DNA from: Gloeotrichia echinulata CP02
Lineage (GTDB): Bacteria; Cyanobacteriota; Cyanobacteriia; Cyanobacteriales; Nostocaceae
Length of the DNA stretch: 64,000 nucleotides
Direction of reading: 5' to 3'
Assembly (NCBI GenBank): GCA_038087035.1
Contig: CP051187.1
Span: 4,283,001 to 4,347,000 of the forward strand
Shown here in pieces: positions 7,467 to 17,497 of this stretch; position 1 is the stretch's first letter; each line of letters opens with the position of its first letter. A program made the position numbers and the translations under genes. The notes beneath the pieces were generated by a model that saw only the letters and a program-made list of their open reading frames with translations, ran no database searches and was not told the DNA's origin.

Positions 7467-9287
7467 ATGAACGATCAACTCTTGAGCGGACGTTATGAAA
7501 TTGTCCAAGTATTGGGTAGAGGCGCTTTTGGGAAAACTTTTTTAGCAAAAGATAATCAGCGCCCTGGTCATCCCACCTGTGTGGTTAAGCAACTGAGTTA
7601 CTCAAGTCAAGATACTCAAAGTTTGCAAATTGCTCGACGCTTATTTAAAAAAGAAGCAGAAATATTAGAAAAGTTAGGTCAACACGATAAGATTCCCACG
7701 CTGTTAGCAGAATTTGAAGAAAATGAAGAATTTTACTTGGTTCAACAATTTATTGATGGTAATCCTTTAAACCAGGAAATTTTACCAGGTCAACCGTGGA
7801 ATGAAGACCAAGTGATTCGGCTGTTGACAGAAGTTTTAGAGATTTTAATATTTGTACATGGACAGGGTGTAGTTCACCGGGATATTAAACCTGCTAATTT
7901 AATGAGACGCTCCGCTGATGACAAGTTAGTTTTGATTGACTTTGGAGCGGTGAAAGAAATTGGTACTCAAACACCTCAAGGACAGTTAGCACCTAGTGTA
8001 GCTGTGGGTACTTTACAATATATGCCCATAGAACAATTGCAGGGACATCCACAATTTAATAGTGATATTTATGCTTTGGGAATGATTGCTATTCAAGCAC
8101 TTTCTGGGTTACATACTGGTGAATTATCCAAACTACGAAATCCCAATAGTCCGAATAAAAATCAAGTTCTCTGGCGTAACCGAGTGCAGGTGAATGAGGC
8201 TTTAGCCGATGTGATTGATAAAATGGTGCATTCTGATTCTAATGAACGTTATCAGTCAGCCAGTGAAGTGCTGATTGCATTGGGGAAAGTTGGTACAGTA
8301 TCCACGAACTCAGTCAGCGCAACAGAGCAATCTGGAGATTCTGGGTTCCTACCATCAATTATTAATATTCCACATACTATTGTCAATTCATATCAGAAGC
8401 CACGGTGGCCGATTTTGGCGGGGATAGGTGCGTTAATTGTATTAGGTGTAGGGGGTTTTGTTGCTTACAATTTTCTCAAGGACGAGCCACCAGCAGAAGC
8501 AGTAGCATTTTATCAAAAAGGGTTGGAAAAGGCTAAAAAAGGAGATAAGCAAGGAGCTATCTTAGATTTTAATCAAGCGATTGTGATTGACCGTGAATAT
8601 CCTGAAGCTTTTTATGAACGAGCAAATGCTCGCTTTTACACTCAAGATTATCCGGGAACAATTGAAGATGCAAGCAAGGCGATTTCTTTAGATTCTGAAT
8701 ATGGGGAAGCATATAGCCGACGTTGTGCGGCTTACGCACTGAGTCGCGAATATGAAAAAGCGCAGCAGGATTGCACTCAGGGAATTAAATTCCTGAAAAA
8801 AGATAATCCAATTGCCTATGATTCCTATTACAATCGGGGATTTATCCGGCATAATTTAGGAGACAATGAGGGAGCGATCGCCGATTTGAATCAAGCGATT
8901 GCATTAGATCCTAGCAAAGCTGATGCTTATACCAATCTTGGGCTGGCTTATGCTAGTCTTAAAGACAACAAAAGAGCGCTAGAAGCGTTCAACCAAGCAA
9001 TAAAACGCAGTTCCAAATCTCCTAGTGCTAAAGCCTATAGTAACCGGGGTTTGTTACGGTTAGAAATCAAAGACCAAAAAGGAGCGATCGGCGATTTTAC
9101 TGCAGCTATCAAATTAGCACCTAAGAGTGGGTTAATTTACTATAATCGCGGACTAGCCTACCGAAATTTAAAGGATAAACCAAAAGCGATCGCCGATTTT
9201 GAGCAAGCGAAAACGCTATGTATTGAACAAGCTCTGACAGATTGCGCCACTAAAGCACAAAGCGAGATTACTAAACTGCAGCCATAG
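7467..9287 (+). CDS. Ser/Thr protein kinase with C-terminal TPRs (module 1)
   Basis: The 606-residue protein has a Hanks-type kinase domain at residues ~9-275: glycine loop GRGAFG, ATP-binding Lys41 in VVKQL, catalytic HRDIKPANL and DFGAVKE. A single membrane helix (~313-336, WPILAGIGALIVLGVGG) is followed by about seven TPR units (342-600). The topology puts the kinase in the cytoplasm and the TPRs in the periplasm. It is a paralogue of the kinase at 21334: both share GGCGTTGATATTAC just before the start. The substrate is unknown. A neighbouring FHA gene encodes a possible phosphothreonine reader. Confidence 0.93.
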   Translation: MNDQLLSGRYEIVQVLGRGAFGKTFLAKDNQRPGHPTCVVKQLSYSSQDTQSLQIARRLFKKEAEILEKLGQHDKIPTLLAEFEENEEFYLVQQFIDGNPLNQEILPGQPWNEDQVIRLLTEVLEILIFVHGQGVVHRDIKPANLMRRSADDKLVLIDFGAVKEIGTQTPQGQLAPSVAVGTLQYMPIEQLQGHPQFNSDIYALGMIAIQALSGLHTGELSKLRNPNSPNKNQVLWRNRVQVNEALADVIDKMVHSDSNERYQSASEVLIALGKVGTVSTNSVSATEQSGDSGFLPSIINIPHTIVNSYQKPRWPILAGIGALIVLGVGGFVAYNFLKDEPPAEAVAFYQKGLEKAKKGDKQGAILDFNQAIVIDREYPEAFYERANARFYTQDYPGTIEDASKAISLDSEYGEAYSRRCAAYALSREYEKAQQDCTQGIKFLKKDNPIAYDSYYNRGFIRHNLGDNEGAIADLNQAIALDPSKADAYTNLGLAYASLKDNKRALEAFNQAIKRSSKSPSAKAYSNRGLLRLEIKDQKGAIGDFTAAIKLAPKSGLIYYNRGLAYRNLKDKPKAIADFEQAKTLCIEQALTDCATKAQSEITKLQP

Positions 9288-9550
9288 GGCTAGTATTTGA
9301 TTTTTGTTGATTTTTGAATTGTAGGTAAATAGATCACGCGGTAGGGGCGCAAGGCCTTGCGGGGCGCAAAGCCTTGCGGGGCGCAAAGCCTTGCGCCCCT
9401 ACGAATATCTGTGGTTATACCGTTTCACTTTAAGTATGATACAAATACGTTGGTAGGGGCACGGCATTGCCGTGCCCCTACTGGCTTCTATATGTATCAG
9501 AGTTTTGGTGAAATGGTATTATTGCGTGGAAATTGCTTTGATAGTTGCTA
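9288..9550. repeat. Palindromic repeats downstream of kinase 1
   Basis: At 9341-9402 a triplicated GGGGCGCAAGGCCTTGCG-type palindrome is followed by the conserved flank GAATATCTGTGGTTAT, which reappears inverted beside the repeat at 12925. A second palindrome of the GGGGCACGGC class sits at 9452-9481. No gene is seen in this 330-base gap. Confidence 0.88.
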
Positions 9551-9551
9551 A

Positions 9552-9587
9552 TCAAAAAAAAGGACACAAAATTTTGATTTTGTGCCC
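9552..9587 (-). terminator. Terminator of the FHA/FAD/membrane gene group
   Basis: On the minus strand, a GGGCACAAAAT...ATTTTGTGTCC stem (one internal mismatch, short A/T loop) is followed by CTTTTTTTGAT. It lies 32 bases after the stop of the membrane protein gene. Confidence 0.75.
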
Positions 9588-9618
9588 GTGCTGCTAATGA
9601 TGATGTAATTAAACAAGA

Positions 9619-10071
9619 TTAAGCGTTACCTTTAGGCCATTTTCCCAACCATTGACCACCCCGGAATCTAGCGCGAGGAAACAACAGGCGCATCAGCACC
9701 CAAGAAGCTATGTAAACAGCTACCCAAACGACACTGTAATGTAGTGCAAATAAATCTATGTGAAATTGGGTTGCGTCAATTGGTGGTAAGCCAATAAATG
9801 TAATGATGATTGCCAGGAATATTGCTTCAATAATGGCAGCAATAAACTGAAAAACACCAGGCCAATCGTGGTCCCACATGAATTTTTGGAGAAAGTCATA
9901 GAGGATATCCCACGCCAAGCCAAAAAGTCCAATGTAGAACAGGACAAAAAAATAAACTGGGCTTGGTTGATTACCAATTAAACCAAAGTAAAATGGTAAA
10001 GAGAAGATAGCGCCCACAGTTGCTAAAAGAAAAACACGTGTTTGCCAGCGTCCAAATAATGTTGGTGTCAT
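9619..10071 (-). CDS. Conserved cyanobacterial four-helix membrane protein
   Basis: The 150-residue protein has hydrophobic segments at about residues 11-30, 38-58, 72-97 and 108-130, with a short charged tail (RARFRGGQWLGKW). I know no named domain for it. It is the last gene of a minus-strand group FHA - FAD protein - this gene and is followed by a good terminator. The group sits between kinase 1 and the CHAT exoprotein of module 1 and has no counterpart in module 2. Confidence 0.6.
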   Translation of the reverse strand: MTPTLFGRWQTRVFLLATVGAIFSLPFYFGLIGNQPSPVYFFVLFYIGLFGLAWDILYDFLQKFMWDHDWPGVFQFIAAIIEAIFLAIIITFIGLPPIDATQFHIDLFALHYSVVWVAVYIASWVLMRLLFPRARFRGGQWLGKWPKGNA

Positions 10072-10194
10072 TTCAATTTTTGATTTTTTGATTTTTGATT
10101 TTGGATTGTAGATTTTAGGATGAGAGGGATGAGGAAGAATAACTTTTTATCTCCCCCCAATCCCTAATCCCTAATCCCCAATTCGCAATCCCGA

Positions 10195-11880
10195 TTAGGG
10201 ATTTTGATTTGTCGCCCATTTAATCCATTGAATTAAGGAGCCAAGACCATCGAGATAGTGAATTTTGGCGGCTCTGGATCGTACTAAAGCATCTGCAGAT
10301 CGTTGAGCGGCGTATTGGAGTCCTAAAAATGTATCGACTGGGGCGTAGGGACCACCGAGAGTCATAACTCCAGAAGCATACATGCGGGAGCGGTCATTCC
10401 GCATTTGCAGCATTTCAAAGTCGTTGGCGACATCTAAGCGCCCAAAGGGATTGAGTGGTAAATTGTAGTGGTTAATTAAATCCTTTAATAAGGGATTAGC
10501 GTCTGGTTTCGCCTCTAGTCCGGTAGAGTCGATAATAAAGTCCGCCTCAACTTTGATTTCCCCTTGGTTGGTGGTGATGTAAGTCAGTGGTTTACCATTG
10601 GTGGAACGTTCTACGCGCTGTACTTGACCAAAAGCGATGGTGTACCATCCCTCTTTGAGTCCGTCGTTAATCATCTTGCGCCAGTCACTGCGACTAGCGG
10701 TAGTAGTACCATCCCAAGCTTTGAGTAGCTTATATCGTTCTGTGGGGCTAGCGGCTTCTAACCGGGAGCGCATATCGCCACCCCAAGTCCCTTTAGGCCA
10801 GTTGTAGGGTTGGAATTCCCATTGATTTTCTGCATAACGCTGGGAAAACTCAAATTTATCCCCTTCTGGCTTGGGGCTTCGCATGAGATGGATAATGCTA
10901 ACTTGGGGATTTTGTTGACGTACTTCGTAAAGTCGCTGGATCACACGGGAAGCGACAATTCCCCGTCCCCGCACTACAACTTTACCGCCGTTACGTATTA
11001 GGTGATTGTAGATATGTTCGTGCTGTTCGTAGGCGTTAACAACAGATTTAAAGTCTCCGGTGGTGGCGCGATAGGCTTGCAAATCTGGTAAGAAGCGAAT
11101 GGCGGGATAACCCATAGCCAAGTGAACATAGCGTGCAATTAAGAAGCGATGTTCCCGACGTTGTTCGGTAGAACGGGAATAGGCGATCGCATAACGTCCA
11201 TCTTCAGTTTGACGAATAGAACGAATCGCACCATAACGCCACATTCTATCCCAACTGATGCGTTCTGCTTCTCTGTCTAAAGAATCAAAAACATTCCCTA
11301 ATTTAGGTGTATAAGTATCCGCCAAAGCTGGTTCAGCAAACACTTGCCAAAGTAATCCAATAGTGCGATTTAGTCTACCTCGCCGAAACGTTTCTCCCCA
11401 TGCTTCCCGCAAAGCATATCCAGGCCAACCCCAAATATTATCTGGACAAGAATCAGAACCAGAACGGATTCTTTCATGGAGTGGAATTTGTGAATTACCT
11501 GTGAGAGTTTTGTAACGTGCATAAGGCTTTGATTCAATGCCCAACACAACAATTTGGTCTGGCTTTACACCATAAATTCTAATAGTATCTACCCAAACAA
11601 AACTACCCATACCCCCACCAAGAGCCGCATACTCTGTTTCTTCTACAGATAAGCCTGTGGCATGAAGTGCTTGTACAGATACTTTTTTATTTGACCAAAT
11701 TCCTGGCGGGGGAAATTGATTTTCTTCAGGAACTGGAGTCGGAGTAACTTCAGTTTCTAGATTATCTGTTTCTGGATTGAAAATAATCGTTGTTTCTTGA
11801 GATTTGACAGCTTTATTCTCAATAGTTGTGTAGTCGAGAATTTTCGTCTCCAAATCAAAATTTTCGTTTGGTGATGCCAT
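10195..11880 (-). CDS. FAD/NAD(P)-binding oxidoreductase-like protein
   Basis: The 561-residue protein has a Pro/Glu-rich N-terminal ~60 residues, then a dinucleotide-binding-like GGGMGSF motif (~88-94), a second glycine-rich motif (VVVRGRGIVASRV, ~300) and a C-terminal segment typical of flavoprotein monooxygenases or lysine/ornithine oxygenase-like proteins (DFIIDSTGLEAKP). Substrate unknown. It lies 84 bases downstream of the FHA gene on the same strand, so the two are probably co-transcribed. There is no signal peptide. The first glycine motif is atypical, so a non-catalytic role is possible. Confidence 0.65.
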   Translation of the reverse strand: MASPNENFDLETKILDYTTIENKAVKSQETTIIFNPETDNLETEVTPTPVPEENQFPPPGIWSNKKVSVQALHATGLSVEETEYAALGGGMGSFVWVDTIRIYGVKPDQIVVLGIESKPYARYKTLTGNSQIPLHERIRSGSDSCPDNIWGWPGYALREAWGETFRRGRLNRTIGLLWQVFAEPALADTYTPKLGNVFDSLDREAERISWDRMWRYGAIRSIRQTEDGRYAIAYSRSTEQRREHRFLIARYVHLAMGYPAIRFLPDLQAYRATTGDFKSVVNAYEQHEHIYNHLIRNGGKVVVRGRGIVASRVIQRLYEVRQQNPQVSIIHLMRSPKPEGDKFEFSQRYAENQWEFQPYNWPKGTWGGDMRSRLEAASPTERYKLLKAWDGTTTASRSDWRKMINDGLKEGWYTIAFGQVQRVERSTNGKPLTYITTNQGEIKVEADFIIDSTGLEAKPDANPLLKDLINHYNLPLNPFGRLDVANDFEMLQMRNDRSRMYASGVMTLGGPYAPVDTFLGLQYAAQRSADALVRSRAAKIHYLDGLGSLIQWIKWATNQNP

Positions 11881-11964
11881 ATTTTCTCCTCACTAATTTA
11901 AAATCACAAACCACACTCTTGTTCCTCTCTCTCTGCGCCTCTGCGTGCAATAAAAACCAATTAA

Positions 11965-12480
11965 TTACTTTTGCGGCGCAATTACAGTACCGCCCGATTG
12001 CACTGCAGTGCCACAATGGGGACAAAATCCATTAGCATATTCAAATGGAACTTCATGACCATTAGGACATTTAATCATGAAACTTTTAGGTTCTGTTTGT
12101 AAAGGCTTTGGTGTTACTTTTGGTTTTGGTTGAGGAAGTAAAATCTCCTTAACTTTTATCTCAACTTTACCCAGCCAAATTACACTACCAGAATGGAGAG
12201 GAACAACTTGTTCAACAATATTTTTACCGTCTACAACCACGCGATTAGGCTTCGGACGGGTTTGAGTTATATTGCGGAGATTAAAAGTATTCAGATGAGG
12301 CAAATAAAAAATTTCTGCGTGTAAACGAGAAACAGTTTGTTCCTGATCATTCACTACTAAATCACACTGTTCCTCAGAACGTCCAAGCCGAATGATTCCG
12401 GGAAATATTGTTTTTGCCAATGACACAATTTGAGAACGGACACGACCATTTTCTACCCATTCCAGGGTTAAGCTGTACAT
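11965..12480 (-). CDS. FHA-domain protein with C-terminal zinc ribbon
   Basis: The 171-residue protein has an FHA domain (~25-105) with the family marks GRSEEQCD, SRLHAEI and LRN. It is followed by a linker rich in Lys/Pro and a zinc-ribbon-like end (CPNGHEVPFEYANGFCPHCG; four Cys). FHA domains bind phosphothreonine peptides made by Hanks-type kinases, and kinase 1 lies ~2.7 kb away in convergent orientation, so a reader-kinase relation is plausible. It is the first gene of a minus-strand group of three. Confidence 0.88.
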   Translation of the reverse strand: MYSLTLEWVENGRVRSQIVSLAKTIFPGIIRLGRSEEQCDLVVNDQEQTVSRLHAEIFYLPHLNTFNLRNITQTRPKPNRVVVDGKNIVEQVVPLHSGSVIWLGKVEIKVKEILLPQPKPKVTPKPLQTEPKSFMIKCPNGHEVPFEYANGFCPHCGTAVQSGGTVIAPQK

Positions 12481-13005
12481 GATTTTTACCTAGGGATTTA
12501 ATTAATCAATAACCATATGAATCAGGTTTAATTTTTGAACATATTTAAATATCTGTAGACATTGCCCACGACATCGATATTTTGAGAGTAAATGCCCACC
12601 CTGCCAATACTTGATACGATTTAAACCTAATAGGACTTACGCAACTGTCATATTTTTTTCGCGGAGGTTGTCATCGCGCAGCGTGTCGCAGACAATAGTC
12701 AAAAGTCAAAAGTCAAAAAAACCAGAACTTTTGACACTTGACTTCCAAGAAAGAAGATATATGTGCCAGTTGCGTAAGTCATCCCTAATAATAATTAGGG
12801 CAATTATTTGTTATGATTCTATCTAATTTCCCTAATTAAAAAAGTATACTATTATATATCTATGTAGAGAGAAATATTGTTTATTCAAATGACAGCAATT
12901 TTCAGGCGATAACCACAGATATTCGTAGGGGCGCAAGGCCTTGCGCCCCCAATACTAAAACTTTGAGGGATGGTGGGGTTATCTGCTGGTTTGTTCCCCA
13001 ATCCG
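12481..13005. repeat. Gene-free gap with a MITE-like inverted repeat and a palindrome
   Basis: GACTTACGCAACTG (12634-12647) and its exact inverse (12767-12780) bound a ~149-bp element containing AAAGTCA heptamers. The same GGACTTACGCA end motif occurs near 53919. A palindrome of the GGGGCGCAAGGCC class at 12925-12951 is preceded by ATAACCACAGATATTC, matching the flank at 9401. No gene was seen. Confidence 0.75.
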
Positions 13006-16000
13006 TTACCAGGGGCTACCAATCAATGTAAAAGCTGCCCAGAAATTTGGTTCTTGGAATTTCAATGACGTTGTTGGTTCGGAATTTGGAACTATATTTT
13101 TATCTAGTGAAATCTTCCCAAGATTGGGAACAATTAACTGATTTCCCTCAATGCGAATATCACCTTTAATCATCGCCAGTTGTGCTTGTTGTAGGGCTTT
13201 GGCTTTAATTGGTGCAGTTTGTAACTGGCGATAAAATTCGATCATCAGCGCCGAACTTGCGTTATCGTTCACTTTCCACAAAGTACCTAAAGCTGATTTC
13301 ACACCAGTTTGTACTGCTAAACCAGCGAAACCTAACTCTGCATTTGTATCACCCAAAGCTGTTCTACAAGCACTTAAAACTAATAACTCTACTGGTAGCT
13401 TATTCCATCCAAGCTGACGAATTTTATCGAAGAACAGCTTTTCATTATACACCTGGATGTAAGAATTATTTTGATCGCCTTCGTTTTGAGATGGAAAATC
13501 AGCGTGGGTTGCTAAGTGAATGATACCAAATTTAGTGCCTTGAGCTTGGAGATTATTCAAGGTAAACTTATCACCAAACAAAGGTTCAGGACTCGCCCAA
13601 ATTTTGGCGATTTGCGAGGTTTCTAGACTGGTAGCAGGTAAATTACTTTGCTTTTGGTCTTTAGCAAATTCACTAGCGCCTGCTGCTAAAACTTGCAAAT
13701 TTTTCACACCACGGTATTCTGTGTCGGTGTAGCTGAGACTGGGGAGAAGTCCCAAACTATATTTTTCGATGAGATATTTACCTTGGTCATCAACTAGAGC
13801 AGCGATGGGGAGCGATCGCAATTTTTCATCCATAATAAACATCAAGTGATCGACCTTAATGTTTTGTTTTTGTAACTCAGCTTCTAAGGGTGAAATTAGC
13901 AATTGATAAAGTTTTTGCTCTGGTTTTTCGCTACCACCAATAAATTGCGCTCCTTCAGCGACTGTTTTGGTAAATCTCTCTGTAAATTCGCTAACTTCAG
14001 CTTTGGTTGCGCCTTCTATTTGCTTGCGAATAGGTTGTCCATCAGCGGTGACGATGACTAAATCTAAAACATCACTATCTTGGGATTGAGGAGTTAAAAT
14101 CCAAGAAGCAGAAACGTAGTTTTTAGGAGTAAATGCTGCATAAACAATTGCTGCATTAATACCTGTTTGTGCCCGAATTTGACGCAGGGTAGCCCGTGCT
14201 TTAAGCATCGTTTTGAGATTATTAGGCTTGTTGTCTGCTCCTAAATATCCGGTAAATTGCTGTGTAGCGCGTACTTCTAATTCTTCAGCTAATGTATCAG
14301 CTTCTAAGGTTTTAATTCTGTCACTCTGTGGTATTTCGATTATTGGTTTACTGTCAGAAACCTTTTTTTCTTCTTCATTTGGTGTATTTGTTGTTGGTGG
14401 TGCTGGTTCTGTGGGTGTGGGTGACGGTGTGGGTGTGGGTGGTTGCTGTCCAATGATGATTTTTACATTGCCTTGCGAGTTACTATTTTGGAAAAATTGC
14501 GTGGTAGATATGACATTGACATTCTGGATAGCATTAACTTTAGTAGTATCTGAATCGTTGAAAACTACCTGAACTTGAATTGAATTATTCCCAGAAACTA
14601 GCCCATTGAGTTCAGTATTAAAACTTAGTCCATTTCCAGAAGAATTACTAGTTAACTGATCTTTTGAAAGGGTCTGAGCTAAAGTTCCATTAACCAATAT
14701 TTCAACCTTTTGTACATCGCTGGCATTTATCTTGGTGTCACCACCAGTCAAATTAGCAGTCAGAGATGAGGGGTCTAAAACTGGGGTAGCAGAGTTGTTT
14801 AGTTGGTTATCATCCAAACGATCCAGTTCTGTCAGGCTGGAGCCAGATCCCACACCAATAGATGTTATCTTCGCATTAATACCATTGGGGTCAGTGAGAG
14901 TAGTTGTCTGCGCTGGAGTGTTACCAAATCCTTGACCATCGGAAAGGAAGAAAACTAGATTATTTCTCCCTGTAGGCGCTTGGTTGAAAAAATCGATAGT
15001 TTTACTTAAAGCATTCCCAAAGTTTGTCCCACCTCCATCACGCAAGGAGCGCAGATAAGTTTCTACATCAGCATTTGCAGTTGTGAACGTTTTCAGAGTG
15101 GCAAAACTATCAAAAGGTATGACACCAACTGATGTGTTATTTGCCGCTCCAGAATTAATAATTGACTTGTTCAGCGCCAGAAAACCAGCAATTTCTGCAT
15201 CTAAAATGGTATTAGCCAGACCATCTCCATTCACGTCACCAACATTTGAACTGGAACCAAAACCAAGGCTAGTACTACCAGAAACATCAATGACAAAAGC
15301 GACATTGTATTTTTGACCACTGGTAAACTGACCAGGATTAATAAACCCTGACAACACAATTCTGTCCTTAGAAGTTAAGGTTGGCGACTCTAAACTGAGA
15401 GTTGTTTGCTGACCTGTGCTGCGAATGGTAGCATTACCTGTCACAGTAAAAGGAAAGGCACTACTGTTAACTAAACTTCTGGAATCAATTATGAGAGAAC
15501 CACCTACTCCTGAATCTATCACTCCAGTTTGAATTGCTCCACTGGCTAAATTTTGATTAGGTTTAAACTGGTTAGACAAAAAGACTGTACCATTAGCGCC
15601 AGAAGGTGCGTTTATCTTCACATCACCTACAGTAATACTGGCATTACTAGCACTATTAGCTAATGTGGGACTTACCCCGATAACTTTGTTTTGAGATAAG
15701 CCGCCTAAAGCAGTCCAATCAATACCGGCTCTAATATCTAAAGTAGGAGTAGCACTGCCATTAATTGTTAAAGAAGTATTATCTGATAAAGTGACAGTTG
15801 CCAAATTAGCAATGAATGAATCTGGGTTTGCAGGGTTTATTGTCTCTGCTGCTGTTCCTGCTCCTGTAATCTCTACATTGCCTAAGCTAACACTACCACC
15901 TGATAGGATATGTAGGGAAGCGCCACTGTAGTTTCCTAAACTCACATCTCCCTGACTAAAAATAATTGGGTCAAATAAACTGACAAAATTACCCGCACCA

Positions 16001-17121
16001 CCGGCTAAATTTTTAATCGCAAATTGTCCACCACTATAAAAATGTGCATCGCCAGAAATATTCCCATCACTAACTAAAGTTAAATTTCCCCCACTAACAA
16101 AGGGTGTTTGTTGATGATTTAAAGCTAAAATATCAATGCTTTGATTACCCTGAATATCAAGATTTCCCCCCGCTTGCGCTAAAAAGGGATTCGCGACACT
16201 ATCACGCACCTTGACAGTATTACCAGCCAATAAATTTAAATCGCCAGTTGTCACCAATTGACTTTCTGTCAAATTCAAATTATTAACCGCAGAAAGAGTA
16301 GCTGTTTGTGCTGTTACTCCCTTAACTACCACATCTCCAGTATCTGCTAAACTTCCACCTGCTAAAAGTTCGCGCAGGTAAGCAGGAGAAAAAGGCACAG
16401 AAATAGAAACAGGAACTTCTAAACTTAATAGATGTCCTTGTTGGCTGATGCGTAAAATATTCTGTCCAGGTACAGCAGCAACGGTGATATTTCCCCCCGG
16501 TGCTGATAGTTCTCCATTGCTGACAACGGTATTACTGAATAAATTTAAATTTTTGCCATTACCTACAGCCAAATTCCCCAGATTAACAATACTTCCTGGT
16601 TCTGTTGTGGTGAAAGCAAAAGCATTTGGGTTTCCGACTAAAGCAGCATAATTGTTATCACCAAAAGCATTAAACCAATTGTCACCAAAGCCAATACTGT
16701 TAGCCGTTGTAGCGGTGAAATCAGCGGGGACATTTAAACTTGCATTTGTACCAAATAAAATACCGGCGGGGTTCATCAAGAACAGATTAGAATTTCCCCC
16801 AGTAACTTGAATTAATCCGTTAATAATTGAAGGATCACCACCAACAACCCGCCCTAAAATATTTTGAATATTCGGGTTAGAAACAAAATTAGCAATTTGG
16901 TTAGAGTCCACACCAAATTTTTGGAAGCTGTGGAAGAGATTCGCGCCATCTCCCGAAAGAGTACCACCATTAATATTTAGTTGATTACCATCCGGTGTGA
17001 CAACGGTATTTGTACCATCAGCTGCTGGCGTGATTGATTGAGCTTTTACAGGTGTACTCATTGCAAGAGCAATTATCTGAGCGATCGCACCTGTCAATAA
17101 TAGTAAATTAATCTTTAGCAT
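13006..17121 (-). CDS. Two-partner-secretion exoprotein with vWA and CHAT protease domains (module 1)
   Basis: The 1371-residue protein has a signal peptide (MLKINLLLLTGAIAQ... AQS), then a TPS/filamentous-haemagglutinin N-terminal domain (~30-230; NLFHSFQKFGV, NPAGILFG) and beta-helix repeats. A vWA domain follows (~605-790) with MIDAS DVSGS (D612). A Thr/Pro linker (PTPTPSPTPTEPAPP) leads to a C-terminal CHAT domain with the His-Cys dyad HLATHADF (H1206) and LSACRTALG (C1252). The vWA carries a DVNGDGLANTILDAE loop resembling a calcium-binding dockerin/EF loop. It is probably exported through TpsB (18804 or 31792). It lies downstream of the pseudo-trypsin on the same strand. The function is not known. 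Confidence 0.9.
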   Translation of the reverse strand: MLKINLLLLTGAIAQIIALAMSTPVKAQSITPAADGTNTVVTPDGNQLNINGGTLSGDGANLFHSFQKFGVDSNQIANFVSNPNIQNILGRVVGGDPSIINGLIQVTGGNSNLFLMNPAGILFGTNASLNVPADFTATTANSIGFGDNWFNAFGDNNYAALVGNPNAFAFTTTEPGSIVNLGNLAVGNGKNLNLFSNTVVSNGELSAPGGNITVAAVPGQNILRISQQGHLLSLEVPVSISVPFSPAYLRELLAGGSLADTGDVVVKGVTAQTATLSAVNNLNLTESQLVTTGDLNLLAGNTVKVRDSVANPFLAQAGGNLDIQGNQSIDILALNHQQTPFVSGGNLTLVSDGNISGDAHFYSGGQFAIKNLAGGAGNFVSLFDPIIFSQGDVSLGNYSGASLHILSGGSVSLGNVEITGAGTAAETINPANPDSFIANLATVTLSDNTSLTINGSATPTLDIRAGIDWTALGGLSQNKVIGVSPTLANSASNASITVGDVKINAPSGANGTVFLSNQFKPNQNLASGAIQTGVIDSGVGGSLIIDSRSLVNSSAFPFTVTGNATIRSTGQQTTLSLESPTLTSKDRIVLSGFINPGQFTSGQKYNVAFVIDVSGSTSLGFGSSSNVGDVNGDGLANTILDAEIAGFLALNKSIINSGAANNTSVGVIPFDSFATLKTFTTANADVETYLRSLRDGGGTNFGNALSKTIDFFNQAPTGRNNLVFFLSDGQGFGNTPAQTTTLTDPNGINAKITSIGVGSGSSLTELDRLDDNQLNNSATPVLDPSSLTANLTGGDTKINASDVQKVEILVNGTLAQTLSKDQLTSNSSGNGLSFNTELNGLVSGNNSIQVQVVFNDSDTTKVNAIQNVNVISTTQFFQNSNSQGNVKIIIGQQPPTPTPSPTPTEPAPPTTNTPNEEEKKVSDSKPIIEIPQSDRIKTLEADTLAEELEVRATQQFTGYLGADNKPNNLKTMLKARATLRQIRAQTGINAAIVYAAFTPKNYVSASWILTPQSQDSDVLDLVIVTADGQPIRKQIEGATKAEVSEFTERFTKTVAEGAQFIGGSEKPEQKLYQLLISPLEAELQKQNIKVDHLMFIMDEKLRSLPIAALVDDQGKYLIEKYSLGLLPSLSYTDTEYRGVKNLQVLAAGASEFAKDQKQSNLPATSLETSQIAKIWASPEPLFGDKFTLNNLQAQGTKFGIIHLATHADFPSQNEGDQNNSYIQVYNEKLFFDKIRQLGWNKLPVELLVLSACRTALGDTNAELGFAGLAVQTGVKSALGTLWKVNDNASSALMIEFYRQLQTAPIKAKALQQAQLAMIKGDIRIEGNQLIVPNLGKISLDKNIVPNSEPTTSLKFQEPNFWAAFTLIGSPW

Positions 17122-17168
17122 TACACATTTCCTAAAATTTATGATGTTATTAAGTCAATGCGGTTCAG

Positions 17169-17497
17169 TACTCCTAACTCCTTACTCATTACTCATTACT
17201 CATTACTCATTACTCATTACTCATTACTCATTACTCATTACTCCTAACTCCTAACTCATTACTCCTAACTCATTACTCATTACTCATTACTCATTACTCA
17301 TTACTCATTACTCCTAACTCATTACTCCTAACTCATTACTCATTACTCATTACTCATTACTCATTACTCATTACTCATTACTCATTACTCCTAACTCATT
17401 ACTCATTACTCATTACTCATTACTCATTACTCATTACTCATTACTCATTACTCATTACTCATTACTCATTACTCCTAACTCCTTACTCCTAACTCAT
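17169..17497. repeat. Heptameric STRR between pseudo-trypsin and CHAT gene
   Basis: About 330 bp of ATTACTC heptamers is interspersed with TCCTAAC-type units, all in period 7. On the minus strand the array begins at the end of the pseudo-trypsin gene, and its ATGAGTT unit supplies that gene's TGA stop (17494-17496). It separates the two genes, and its transcript would lie in the CHAT gene leader if they are co-transcribed. Confidence 0.95.
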
